Shown: positions 11,890-20,115 of the stretch, one piece after another | Position numbering within the stretch: the first letter of the stretch is position 1 | Layout of the letters: every line of letters begins with the position of its first letter | Position numbers and translations under genes: made by a program | Notes under the pieces: model-generated | The model's database searches: none | Seen by the model: the letters and a program-made list of their open reading frames with translations, nothing else | What the model was told of the DNA's origin: nothing | Source: a virus | IMG/VR virus record: IMGVR_UViG_3300030202_001904 | Coordinates: 1-28,530 of that record | Direction: 5' to 3' (one strand) | DNA length: 28,530 nt

Positions 11890-12219
11890 ATGCCTTACAG
11901 TAAAAGCCCAAATAAAATGAAATCACCTATGTATATGAAAGATTTATCAGGTGATGGTAAAATAACAATGAAAGACGTACTAATTGGTAGAGGAGTTATT
12001 GATGCAGACACAAAATATGATCCGATAGCAGACAGAGAAAAAGATGCAATGAAAAAAGGAGATAAATCTGCTATGACTATGAAATCACCTATGGAGTTGA
12101 AAAAGTCTCCTATGGAGTTAAAGAAATCACCTTACACAATGTATGGTAAAGAAATGTCTCCAGCACAAATGAAAGGTAAAAGTCCATTAGCTAAATACGG
12201 TTGTAGCAAAAGACTATGA
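11890..12219 (+). CDS. EF-hand-like protein with SP-rich repeats, 109 residues
   Basis: Residues 18-29 read DLSGDGKITMKD, a textbook EF-hand/dockerin-type calcium loop with oxygen ligands at positions 1, 3, 5, 9 and 12. It is followed by a helical DVLIGRGVIDAD segment. The C-terminal half carries short repeats (MKSPMELKKSPMELKKSP) and a KSP-rich tail. Methionine content is unusually high. The last bases overlap the next gene (ATGA). Calcium binding is plausible from motif spacing, and a virion cementing or adhesion role is inference. Confidence 0.6.
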   Translation: MPYSKSPNKMKSPMYMKDLSGDGKITMKDVLIGRGVIDADTKYDPIADREKDAMKKGDKSAMTMKSPMELKKSPMELKKSPYTMYGKEMSPAQMKGKSPLAKYGCSKRL

Positions 12220-12359
12220 AATCTAAAGGATTAGGCGATACGATAGAAAAATTTACTACAATCACAGGTATAAAGCGATTAGCTGATTCTATACCTGGAG
12301 GTTGTGGTTGTGATCATCGTAAAGACTGGTTCAATAAAAACTTTCCTTATAAAAAATAA
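12216..12359 (+). CDS. Small conserved phage protein with CGC motif, 47 residues
   Basis: The peptide starts MKSKGLGDTIEKFTTITGIK and ends with GGCGCDHRKDWFNK then NFPYKK. The helical GDTIEK...GIK segment followed by CGC-x-x-RK-x-x-(F/L)N is a pattern I associate with small proteins of Bacteroidota phages (from memory). Two cysteines plus a histidine might bind metal. It starts at an ATGA overlap with the EF-hand gene, so the two are probably coupled. Function unknown. Confidence 0.55.
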   Translation: MKSKGLGDTIEKFTTITGIKRLADSIPGGCGCDHRKDWFNKNFPYKK

Positions 12360-12364
12360 ACATT

Positions 12365-12619
12365 ATGGCTAAAAAAACAATAACAGAAATCCGAGAAGAA
12401 CCTGGTATGTCTAATGCTGGTAAATATCCAAATGTCAAAAAAGGAGACTTTTGTGGACCTAAAGGCACTTACCCAGTTAACACACTTAAGAGAGCTAAAT
12501 CTGCCTTAAAGCTAGCGCATAACGCTGGAAAAGGAGAAGGTAGTAAAGGGCGAAGGGCAGTAGAGAAAATTAAAGCGTGCGTATATAGAAAATACCCTGA
12601 ATTAAAAAAAGATAAATAG
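12365..12619 (+). CDS. Conserved small basic protein, 84 residues
   Basis: The sequence begins MAKKTITEIREEPGMSNAGK and includes GDFCGPKGTYPVNTLKRAKS followed by ALKLAHNAG and a C-terminal IKACVYRKYPELKKDK. The pattern (F-x-GP-x-x-(T/S)-(Y/F)-P(V/I)-(N/x)-T-x-x-R-x-x-(A)AL) resembles small domains in phage proteins of the DUF6582 type. I am not certain of the family. It is basic and alpha-helical in its second half. A structural or regulatory role cannot be decided. Confidence 0.55.
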   Translation: MAKKTITEIREEPGMSNAGKYPNVKKGDFCGPKGTYPVNTLKRAKSALKLAHNAGKGEGSKGRRAVEKIKACVYRKYPELKKDK

Positions 12620-12621
12620 TT

Positions 12622-12780
12622 ATGGATAAAATTAAATCGGTGATTGCTTCACCATTATTTAAAGCTGCTTGTTGCGGAGCAATAGGTTTAATGCTTATAG
12701 CAGAGTCACATCCATTATATGCAGGTATTGCATTTGGATTTGGTTTAAGAGAATTTTTACTAGCTTTTAGAAGTGAGTAA
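12622..12780 (+). CDS. Small two-segment membrane protein, 52 residues
   Basis: It begins MDKIKSVIASPLFKAACCGA, continues IGLMLIAESHPLYAGIAFGF and ends FLLAFRSE. Two hydrophobic segments flank a short polar turn, which suggests a small membrane hairpin. It overlaps the following holin candidate by eight bases and is probably cotranslated with it. It may be a holin partner or antiholin, inferred from gene order. Confidence 0.5.
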   Translation: MDKIKSVIASPLFKAACCGAIGLMLIAESHPLYAGIAFGFGLREFLLAFRSE

Positions 12781-13222
12781 TAAAAAGAAGTTTAAAGAAA
12801 CTAAAATAGGGGCTTTCCTAAAAAACAAAGCCCCTAAAATATTAGACGGTATAGGAGATATGCTACCAGACAATGGAGCGTTTGGTGTAGTAAAAAATCT
12901 TATATCAAGTGATAGTAGTATTAGCCCTGAAGACAAAGAGATGGCTTTAAAACTATTAGAACAAGATATTGCTGAAATGAATAACATTTCTAGCAGATGG
13001 CAAAGTGATATGAAAAGTGACTCATGGCTAAGTAAGAATACTAGACCTATGACACTTATATTTCTTACTTTAGCTATGACAATATTCATAGTATTAGATT
13101 CAACGATACTATTAGAAATAAAAGACGGTTGGGTTTCATTAATGGAAGCTTTACTAATCACAGTATATGTAGCGTACTTTGGATCAAGAGGCGCAGAAAA
13201 AATTACAAAAATAAAAAAATAA
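12773..13222 (+). CDS. GTA-type holin (3-TM holin family)
   Basis: The 149-residue protein begins at GTG 12773 (MSNKKKFKETKIGAFLKNKA). The central RWQSDMKSDSWLSKNTRPMT motif is typical of the holin family described for gene-transfer-agent release (PF11351), in which it precedes the membrane segments. Hydrophobic segments follow at about 93-112 and 119-140, and a basic tail ends the protein. The usual role is to permeabilise the inner membrane for lysis. Assignment is from the conserved motif and layout. Confidence 0.7.
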   Translation: MSNKKKFKETKIGAFLKNKAPKILDGIGDMLPDNGAFGVVKNLISSDSSISPEDKEMALKLLEQDIAEMNNISSRWQSDMKSDSWLSKNTRPMTLIFLTLAMTIFIVLDSTILLEIKDGWVSLMEALLITVYVAYFGSRGAEKITKIKK

Positions 13223-13225
13223 AAA

Positions 13226-13786
13226 ATGGCATTAACACAATTTAACCAATGGGAACCAACACTTGACCCAGTAAATGGAGTTATGGCACAAGAACCAAGA
13301 CTGTTTGCTCATGATGCTGTAGCAGTTGTTGTAGGTGCTATAAACTTTAGTGCTGCTGATAAAGGTCTTACTATTACTAGTGGAGGTACTGGATATTCAG
13401 TAGGCGATACAATTACTTATAACGCAGGATCAGCTGCTGGAACAGGATTAGTATTAACAGTTTTAAAAGAAACAGGTGGAGTAGTTACAGATTTTACAGT
13501 AACGTCAGCTGGGTCACTATATGCAGTTAATGAGAACTTAACTTTTACAGGTGGCGCTGCTAACTTTACAGCTACAGTAAGTAATATAGATATACCTAAC
13601 ACTCAGAAACGTGGAGCTTGTTTGTATATAGGAGCTGCAGCTGGATTAGCTACATTAACAGTAATAATGGAGTCTGGTAATCAAGCAGTGTTTAATACTA
13701 TATCAGGTGGTACAGTTTTACCAATATTAGTAAAAAGAATTACTACAGGTGGTTTAGCTGCTAATGATGTAATTGCTTTATTTTAA
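13226..13786 (+). CDS. Spike-base-like protein (Rcc01079 type) with inserted domain
   Basis: The N-terminal HDAVAVVVGA and C-terminal GACLYIGAAAGLATLTV...SGGTVLPILVKRITTGG...VIALF segments together match the small spike-base proteins related to Rhodobacter GTA Rcc01079. In such proteins these parts are contiguous. Here about 100 residues (roughly 37-135) are inserted between them. The insert carries two similar strands-and-turn units (GGTGYSVGDTITYN and AGSLYAVNENLTFTG). At 186 residues the protein is longer than the simple type. It probably forms the base of a host-binding spike. Confidence 0.6.
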   Translation: MALTQFNQWEPTLDPVNGVMAQEPRLFAHDAVAVVVGAINFSAADKGLTITSGGTGYSVGDTITYNAGSAAGTGLVLTVLKETGGVVTDFTVTSAGSLYAVNENLTFTGGAANFTATVSNIDIPNTQKRGACLYIGAAAGLATLTVIMESGNQAVFNTISGGTVLPILVKRITTGGLAANDVIALF

Positions 13787-13789
13787 GAT

Positions 13790-13957
13790 ATGGCTGGTGC
13801 ATTAGGTGTAGGATTAATAACACCATTTGAACCTATCTTATTAGATGCGGGTGTATTACCACCAGGTTCTTGGGATATGGTAACAGAAACAGGTTTTGGT
13901 CCGTCTAGTCTTATACTAAGCGAAGCCGGAGATATATTAAAAATAGAAGCATTATAA
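13790..13957 (+). CDS. Hypothetical 55-residue protein
   Basis: The peptide starts MAGALGVGLITPFEPILLDA and continues GVLPPGSWDMV, ending LILSEAGDILKIEAL. It is beta-strand and loop rich with low charge, resembling a small virion protein. It lies three bases after the spike-base gene and ten bases before the fibre-like gene, so it is probably a small spike or fibre accessory protein. No family recognised. Confidence 0.5.
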   Translation: MAGALGVGLITPFEPILLDAGVLPPGSWDMVTETGFGPSSLILSEAGDILKIEAL

Positions 13958-13967
13958 AATAAATAAA

Positions 13968-15275
13968 ATGGCAGGAGTAAAATTTTCAGCATTCACAACA
14001 GGAGCTACTACAGCAAATACGCTTATAGTAGGATATGATTCTGTAGCTGGCACAAACAATCAATACACGCTAGCACAACTAGCAACTGGTTTATCTGATT
14101 ATATACCTAGTTTTTACACGAACAATGGTTCTTTAACTTCTAATCAAAGAAGAACAGTTACTATGGGTGGAACATCTAGCTTAGTTTTTACTGGTGGTGC
14201 TGGTGGTAGTTTTTCAACAACCAAAACTACTTGGCCGGTAGGTGGCAGTTACAAAACAGCTGTATTAACATCTACTACACCCATAACCGCTGGAATGCGT
14301 GTTGATGGTCAAAGTGGTGTAATAGCTTCTGTTACTTCTGTAGGTGACGAATACACTGTAGTAAATACCTATAATTTTAGTACTTTACCCGCAAGCCCAA
14401 CAGTATTATATAGTAACAATGTTACAATCGGTGACAAAACTCAAGGAGATGGTATTGGATGGAAAATAACACCAGGTGAGGGAGGTTCTAGTGCATTTAT
14501 GACTATATCAGATACTAACGATGAAAATATACTATTTAAATATGCTAATGGTAATAATCCTGCTATAGCTAAACCTAGAATTGTAGGTCTTGGTGAACAA
14601 ATGGCAAGTGGTGAATATGATGGTAAAGGCGCAATAGCCATAAACTGGCCTAACAATTACAACACTAACTTTCCTTGGTTAGCCTCGAGTACTTCGGATA
14701 CTAGTGGATTATGGATATGGGGTGGAGGACATAGGAATACTACAACTTTAATAGGTAAGTATGGAAACAACAGTGCTGGTAATGATACTGATAGAATATT
14801 CCAATGTATTGGTTGGCCTGGTACAACTGCTAATCCTCATACTCAAAGAATATTCACAATAACTACAGATGGTACAGTTGCAATAGGTGATACTGCTAAT
14901 AGCGCTACATATAAAGCTGCTACAAACTTAAAAGTTAACGGTCAAGCTTACAGCGTTTTTTATCAACCTGATCCAGTTAATGCAACACTAACAATTGACT
15001 GGAATAATAGTAACGTTCAAGAAGTAACCTTAGCTGCTGGTGCTCCAACCTTTGCAGCATCAAATCCTAAAGTTGGTGCGACTTATATTTTAACAATAAA
15101 ACAAACTGGTACAGTTACTCCTACTTGGACAGGCGTAAAATGGCCTGCTAATACAGCTCCAGTTCTTAGTGGTAATCTAAAAACAGATGTAATAACTTTA
15201 ATATGCTATGATGAAGACGCTAACTCTGGCGCTGGTGCATACTACGGTTCTTTTACATTGAATTTCACAACATAA
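13968..15275 (+). CDS. Fibre-like virion protein, 435 residues
   Basis: The N-terminus MAGVKFSAFTTGATTANTLI, followed by IVGYDSVAGTNNQYTLAQLA, resembles the N-terminal attachment segment of the 4398-5774 fibre (VLIMDMDSKGK...TAQSIANL). The rest is beta-rich, with few charges and many S, T, G and N. The C-terminal domain (DWNNSNVQEVTLAAGAPTF and WTGVKWPANTAPVL) resembles a beta-sandwich common at the ends of phage fibres. It shares its genomic block with the LamG-type proteins downstream. Receptor binding is inferred. Confidence 0.55.
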   Translation: MAGVKFSAFTTGATTANTLIVGYDSVAGTNNQYTLAQLATGLSDYIPSFYTNNGSLTSNQRRTVTMGGTSSLVFTGGAGGSFSTTKTTWPVGGSYKTAVLTSTTPITAGMRVDGQSGVIASVTSVGDEYTVVNTYNFSTLPASPTVLYSNNVTIGDKTQGDGIGWKITPGEGGSSAFMTISDTNDENILFKYANGNNPAIAKPRIVGLGEQMASGEYDGKGAIAINWPNNYNTNFPWLASSTSDTSGLWIWGGGHRNTTTLIGKYGNNSAGNDTDRIFQCIGWPGTTANPHTQRIFTITTDGTVAIGDTANSATYKAATNLKVNGQAYSVFYQPDPVNATLTIDWNNSNVQEVTLAAGAPTFAASNPKVGATYILTIKQTGTVTPTWTGVKWPANTAPVLSGNLKTDVITLICYDEDANSGAGAYYGSFTLNFTT

Positions 15276-15285
15276 AACATAACAT

Positions 15286-15927
15286 ATGTTTCCATTTCCT
15301 TTTAGTTTTGTCGCACCTGTCGCTAGTGGTTTAGCAGATATAGATAATGTGTATTCTATGGAGTTTGACGGGGTGGATGATTATATTGATTGTGGTAATA
15401 CAAATGCACACGCTTCTATTTCTGTTTCTGTTTGGTTTAAAGCTACTACATCTGCTACTTATGAAAGAATAATACAAAAAGGGAATAATTCGGGAGGAAG
15501 TACAATTGGTTGGGGAATAGGTTATTCATCTTCAAGTGATAAAATAGAAGCATGGTATAGAGTAGGACTAACACAATATGACAGTAAATCTACTACAACA
15601 ATAAATACTGGAAGTTGGTATAATGTTATCTTTACTTATAACAATGATAGTGTTGACCCAAAACTTTATATAAATGGAGCACTAGAACCTACTTTAGCTG
15701 GCACAAGTGGAAACTTCACTTCTTCAAGTGATAATTTAAACATTGGAAGAAAATCAGGCATAGCAGCTGCTTTATTTAATGGTTTAATTGACGAAGTAGC
15801 AGTTTTCGATTACGTTTTAGATTCAGACCAAGTAGACGAAATTTATAATGCAACTAGTACTGGTAAAACAGCAGATTTAAGTACAATGGCAACTCCTCCT
15901 GTTGCTTGGTATAGAATGGGAGATTAA
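15286..15927 (+). CDS. Stand-alone LamG-like (concanavalin-fold) protein, 213 residues
   Basis: Residues about 24-190 form a LamG/concanavalin-type jelly roll. The opening MEFDGVDDYIDCGN, the strand SISVSVWFKA, WYNVIFTYN, LYINGAL and the closing GLIDEVAVFDYVLDSDQVDE are the usual landmarks. The end, ATPPVAWYRMGD, matches the linker that follows each LamG module in the next gene. A short hydrophobic start (MFPFPFSFVAPVASG) looks more like a virion anchor than a signal peptide. These folds bind glycans, so adhesion to surface polysaccharide is likely. Confidence 0.75.
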   Translation: MFPFPFSFVAPVASGLADIDNVYSMEFDGVDDYIDCGNTNAHASISVSVWFKATTSATYERIIQKGNNSGGSTIGWGIGYSSSSDKIEAWYRVGLTQYDSKSTTTINTGSWYNVIFTYNNDSVDPKLYINGALEPTLAGTSGNFTSSSDNLNIGRKSGIAAALFNGLIDEVAVFDYVLDSDQVDEIYNATSTGKTADLSTMATPPVAWYRMGD

Positions 15928-15936
15928 AAAAATTAT

Positions 15937-18900
15937 ATGGCAACACAGTGGATATCACCAACATGGCGAATGCCTGAAAATAGCAATCAGAGTAAAGTAG
16001 ATAACTATAGTTTAGATTTTGCTGGTTCAGCTAAAATAGAATACGCAACACCTGTTGATTTAGGAGTTGTATCTACTTTTTCATTTTGGATGAATATTGA
16101 TACAGGCACAACAGGAGCTTTATTTGGTAATACCTTACTTGGTACTTATGAATATATTGTTTATTATTCAGGTTCTGCATTTTATTTTAAAATAGCTGGT
16201 GCATACGCAGATTTTCCCAATGCTGCTACGGCTATAAGCACAGGTCAATGGCATCACGTTGCTTTTGTTAGGCCATCAGAAAACGAAGTAAAATGTTATA
16301 TTGATTCTGTATTGACTGATACTATAACTTCGTGGACTGGTACACCAGGTTCAAATCCTATAAAGTTTGACTTAATTGGTTCAAGACCAGGAGGAGGTTT
16401 AGCCTATAGCGGTAAAATAGGACAAATAGCAGGATTTGATTCTGCTCTTACATCTGATCAAGTAACTGCTTTATACAACTCCGGTACTCCAGTAAATCCT
16501 ATGGCTTTATCACCGCTTCCAATAGCTTATTATCCTTTAGGTGGAGGATCAACCGGTGATGCTGCTGTATCATCTCCAGCTACTTTAACAGTTCCAAACG
16601 ATTCAGTGCCAGATGCAACTGTTTTTGATTTTGGAGGTGTAGACGATCAAATAGAATTACCTTCTAATTTTGTAGCTGCCGGTGAATTTACTTTATCTTT
16701 ATGGATTAACCCTGATAATGTAATTGATAACAACTTTTTAGGCAATGGAAGTTCTTCAAGTAATTGGTTACAAATTAAAACAGCATCACAATTAAAAGTA
16801 AAAGTATTAAGCACAGTATTAGTATTTAACGAAAGTGGTGGTAATAATTTAACTGCATCTGCTTGGAATCATATTTTAATATATAGAGACGCAAGCAATG
16901 ATGTGGGTGTATATGTAAATGGACAAACTTTTGGAAGCACTAATAATAATACTAGTACTTTAACTTTAAGTACAATAGGTAGAGCAACATCAATATTTTT
17001 TGAAGGTGACATAAGTAACACTGCTTTTTGGACCTCAGACCAATCTGCTAACATAGCCACTATATATAATAATGGAATTCCTGCAGATATTTCTAGTTTA
17101 TCACCTGCAATCTGGTATAAACTAAATGTTGATACTAGTAATTGGGATCTAACATCAACAAGTTGGAGTATAACTAAAATAGGTAGTCCATATTACAATG
17201 GTGCCTCTGATGGAGCTTATGCTCAAAATGGAGTATTAAGAAGTCAAGATACTAATTCTTATACTATAGCTTCTGGTGATTATTTTCAATGGAATTCACC
17301 TACTATATATACTTCGGGTAGTGATATAGTTTTATCTTCTTCTGGAGGAGAGGCTAATGGTCAAACCTCAGGTGTAGAAGTTATATACCAATATAATATA
17401 GACAATACTAGTTGGACAACTTGGCATCAACACACCGACACTGGTACCACTGATCAAGCATATGCTGTTCCAAGCACATCACCTTTAACTGTTTCTAGTA
17501 ATATAAAAATTAGAGTACAATTAGCAGGTGGACCTAATAATAACTCTTTTGTAGATGTTTCAGATATAAATATAACTGGTGGAACTTCAAGCTATAGCGA
17601 AGACTTCAGCAATGTTACGAAATACGGTTGGTTTGGAGGAAGTGAAACTGCTAATCCAACAACTACTGCATGGATTATTACAGATTCAAGTGGTAACAAA
17701 AACACTGGCACGAGTTCAGGTATGACTACAGCAAATCTAGTAACATCTGATTTAACTCGTAGTATTCCGTATAGTAGTTATAGTATGGTGTTTGACGGAT
17801 TGAACGATTATGTTTCTTCCGACAGCGTACCATCTCAATTAAATACTGTTAGTCTTTCTATATGGGTTAAAAGAAATGGTAATCAAAATACATCAGCAGG
17901 AGTTTTTGGTGTAAGAAATGCTGGTGTTGGCAGTGGAAACTTTGGTGTTTGCTGGGATTTAGCATTTAATACAACTACTAACAAAATTGAATTTAGAATC
18001 GGAGATACTGGGTATAATACTGTAATTCAAGATTCTGCTATGACAGACAATGCTTGGACCCACGTTGTTGGAATTGCAGATGGAGCAAATATGTTTTTAT
18101 ATATAAATGGAGTAAAACAAACAGATACAGACACATATTCAACTCCAATAGAAACACCAACAAATAAAATATTTATAGGCGCACAAGGCGATATACCAAC
18201 TACTTATGATTTTACTGGGAATCTTTCAAATGCAGCAGTGTTTAATAAAAGTTTATCTGAAGATGAAATATTAACTATATATAATGGAGGTGTTCCAAAT
18301 AGTATCTCTAGTTTATCACCAATTAATTGGTGGAGTTTAGCAGGTGACAGTTATTACAATGGAACAAATTGGATATGCCCAGACTTAGGTAGTGCAAGCA
18401 ACAATGGCACTAGCAGCGGGATGGGTGGAACTGAACTAGTAGGTGATGGTCCAGGTTCTACAGCAAATGGAGTAGCAACAAGTATGGATATTCCAGTAAA
18501 CTTAGAAGGTAACGCACCTAATTCTACAAGTAATGCTTTTTCAATAAATATGGATCCAACAGACAGAGTAGAATATGACTTAGAAGCTAAAGCTTTTATC
18601 AATGCTGCTGGAATAACTGATGCTACACAACAACTAGCAATTAAAACATTAGTTAGTTCATTACAAAGTAACAATCTTTGGACTAATATGAAAGCTATTT
18701 ACCCTATGGTTGGCGGAACTTCAACAACTCATATGTATAACTTAAAAGATCCACAAGATACTGACGCTGCGTTTAGGTTAACTTTTGAAGGAGGTTGGAC
18801 TCATTCAACTACTGGCGCTACACCTAATGGAACAAACGGAAGAGCAAATAGTCATCTTGTACCTAATACGGATATTAGTAGTGTAGACGCAATGTCATAT

Positions 18901-19320
18901 GGGTACTATTCAAGAGATACATCTGGTGCTAACGGACTTTATGATATGGGTGCTTATCAAGTTGGAGCAGTATCTTTAATGCTAATTAGATTTGGTAATA
19001 AATTTTATTATTCTATAAATCAAGCTAATTACGAAACACCAGCAAGTACGGCTACTTCTGGATTATTTGTAGCTAATAGATCTGGAGCAAGTGCTATAGA
19101 AGGCTATATAAACGGCTCAGTATTTGACACAGGTACAGAATCTTCTACAAGTCTTCCTTCAAACGATATGGGAGTAGGTGGTATTTATGGAACTGGTGGT
19201 TATGGTACTAGAGAATGTGCATTCGCTTTTGTATATAATGGATCTTTAGATGCAACTCAAAATTCAAATTTATACAATGCTGTTCAAGCATTTAACACAA
19301 CTTTAGGTAGACAAGTATGA
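15937..19320 (+). CDS. Giant adhesin with three LamG-like modules, 1127 residues
   Basis: Domain order by sequence: LamG1 at about 24-185 (YSLDFAGSAKIEY...WHHVAFVR), LamG2 at about 230-395 (FDFGGVDDQIELP...LSLWINP), a middle beta domain at about 403-551 (includes YQYNIDNTSWTTW), LamG3 at about 617-790 (MVFDGLNDYVSSD...LSIWVKR) and a C-terminal domain at about 874-1127 (FINAAGITDATQQLAIKTLV). Each LamG ends with a similar (I/L)YN-x-G-x-P linker and an aromatic WY/YY/WW. The protein overlaps the next gene by four bases. It probably forms the main glycan-binding appendage. No signal peptide is seen. Confidence 0.75.
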   Translation: MATQWISPTWRMPENSNQSKVDNYSLDFAGSAKIEYATPVDLGVVSTFSFWMNIDTGTTGALFGNTLLGTYEYIVYYSGSAFYFKIAGAYADFPNAATAISTGQWHHVAFVRPSENEVKCYIDSVLTDTITSWTGTPGSNPIKFDLIGSRPGGGLAYSGKIGQIAGFDSALTSDQVTALYNSGTPVNPMALSPLPIAYYPLGGGSTGDAAVSSPATLTVPNDSVPDATVFDFGGVDDQIELPSNFVAAGEFTLSLWINPDNVIDNNFLGNGSSSSNWLQIKTASQLKVKVLSTVLVFNESGGNNLTASAWNHILIYRDASNDVGVYVNGQTFGSTNNNTSTLTLSTIGRATSIFFEGDISNTAFWTSDQSANIATIYNNGIPADISSLSPAIWYKLNVDTSNWDLTSTSWSITKIGSPYYNGASDGAYAQNGVLRSQDTNSYTIASGDYFQWNSPTIYTSGSDIVLSSSGGEANGQTSGVEVIYQYNIDNTSWTTWHQHTDTGTTDQAYAVPSTSPLTVSSNIKIRVQLAGGPNNNSFVDVSDINITGGTSSYSEDFSNVTKYGWFGGSETANPTTTAWIITDSSGNKNTGTSSGMTTANLVTSDLTRSIPYSSYSMVFDGLNDYVSSDSVPSQLNTVSLSIWVKRNGNQNTSAGVFGVRNAGVGSGNFGVCWDLAFNTTTNKIEFRIGDTGYNTVIQDSAMTDNAWTHVVGIADGANMFLYINGVKQTDTDTYSTPIETPTNKIFIGAQGDIPTTYDFTGNLSNAAVFNKSLSEDEILTIYNGGVPNSISSLSPINWWSLAGDSYYNGTNWICPDLGSASNNGTSSGMGGTELVGDGPGSTANGVATSMDIPVNLEGNAPNSTSNAFSINMDPTDRVEYDLEAKAFINAAGITDATQQLAIKTLVSSLQSNNLWTNMKAIYPMVGGTSTTHMYNLKDPQDTDAAFRLTFEGGWTHSTTGATPNGTNGRANSHLVPNTDISSVDAMSYGYYSRDTSGANGLYDMGAYQVGAVSLMLIRFGNKFYYSINQANYETPASTATSGLFVANRSGASAIEGYINGSVFDTGTESSTSLPSNDMGVGGIYGTGGYGTRECAFAFVYNGSLDATQNSNLYNAVQAFNTTLGRQV

Positions 19321-19532
19321 TAAAAGTAGGTTTATTAACAGAAGAACAAAAAGACAAACTAGTAGGACAATTATATGCTCCAGATAGTTACTTTAATCCT
19401 ATTCAAGATAATAGTGATAATTGGATAATATCTATAGAAGAAATAAATTTTTGTGTTAACACGGAGTTTAGTTGGGTGAAAACATTACCATTAATAGATT
19501 ATGTTCCAAAACCTATTACTCCTCCAGAGTAA
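19317..19532 (+). CDS. Conserved 71-residue protein after the adhesin
   Basis: The peptide begins MIKVGLLTEEQKDKLVGQLY and continues APDSYFNPIQDNSDNWIIS, then FCVNTEFSWVKTLPLIDYVP. The aromatic and acidic composition and the position directly after a large fibre (ATGA overlap) fit a small fibre-assembly chaperone or a fibre-tip protein. I recognise the overall pattern from marine Bacteroidota phages but cannot name a family. Confidence 0.55.
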   Translation: MIKVGLLTEEQKDKLVGQLYAPDSYFNPIQDNSDNWIISIEEINFCVNTEFSWVKTLPLIDYVPKPITPPE

Positions 19533-19592
19533 AAAAGATTTTAAATAAGTAAATATATAAATAACAATAAGATACTAAATAATAATTAAACA

Positions 19593-19841
19593 ATGGCAAC
19601 AACTTATGCAGTAATAAACTTAACTGATACAAACGCTATTTTATTCAGTCAAGTAAATCAAAGTTCTGCTCAAACAATGAGAAGAAATTTAGCTAATACT
19701 CAAGGTTTATTATCTTACCAGGTTGAACCTAGTTTTATTACTAATGGTTCTTTAACCCCTGTTGAGACAATGGATCACGCAGCGGCATTAGCACTTATGG
19801 CTACAGCAGCTTGGTCGGATCCTAATCCACCAACTGAGTAA
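19593..19841 (+). CDS. Hypothetical 82-residue protein
   Basis: The sequence begins MATTYAVINLTDTNAILFSQ and continues VNQSSAQTMRRNLANTQGLL, ending AAWSDPNPPTE. It shows alternating strand and helix with a mixed surface. The 60 bases before it (19533-19592) hold no gene. It is the last gene before the packaging block. No family recognised. Confidence 0.55.
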   Translation: MATTYAVINLTDTNAILFSQVNQSSAQTMRRNLANTQGLLSYQVEPSFITNGSLTPVETMDHAAALALMATAAWSDPNPPTE

Positions 19842-19849
19842 ATTAAAGT

Positions 19850-19868
19850 AAATTAAATTAAATTAAAT
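19850..19868 (+). repeat. AAATT pentamer repeat leading into a start codon
   Basis: Three full AAATT units (19850-19864) and a fourth that runs into the ATG at 19867 form a short tandem repeat. It occupies the leader of the coiled-coil gene. Slippage here could change the leader length without touching the coding frame. Confidence 0.5.
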
Positions 19869-20115
19869 GAAAATCAAAGAAGAACAATTAAAAAAAATAC
19901 AAGAACAACAAGCAGCAGTTACTAAAATCTTAAATGAAGTAGGTTACTTAGAAGCTAATAAACATGGATTGCTTCATGAGTTAGCAGGAGTAAATGAAGG
20001 CATTGAAGAATTTAAAAAAGAGCTTGAAGAAGAATATGGAGCTGTAAATATCAACTTAGAAGATGGTACTTACACTGAAATAAAAGAAGAAGAAGCAGCT
20101 GTTGGTCATGTCTAA
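19867..20115 (+). CDS. Coiled-coil protein, 82 residues
   Basis: The protein begins MKIKEEQLKKIQEQQAAVTK and continues as a long charged helix (ILNEVGYLEANKHGLLHELA, then IEEFKKELEEEYG) with heptad-like hydrophobic spacing, so it is probably an extended coiled coil. The C-terminal part is short and acidic. It overlaps the next gene by eight bases. Proteins of this kind occur just upstream of terminase genes, but a packaging role is not proved. Confidence 0.6.
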   Translation: MKIKEEQLKKIQEQQAAVTKILNEVGYLEANKHGLLHELAGVNEGIEEFKKELEEEYGAVNINLEDGTYTEIKEEEAAVGHV

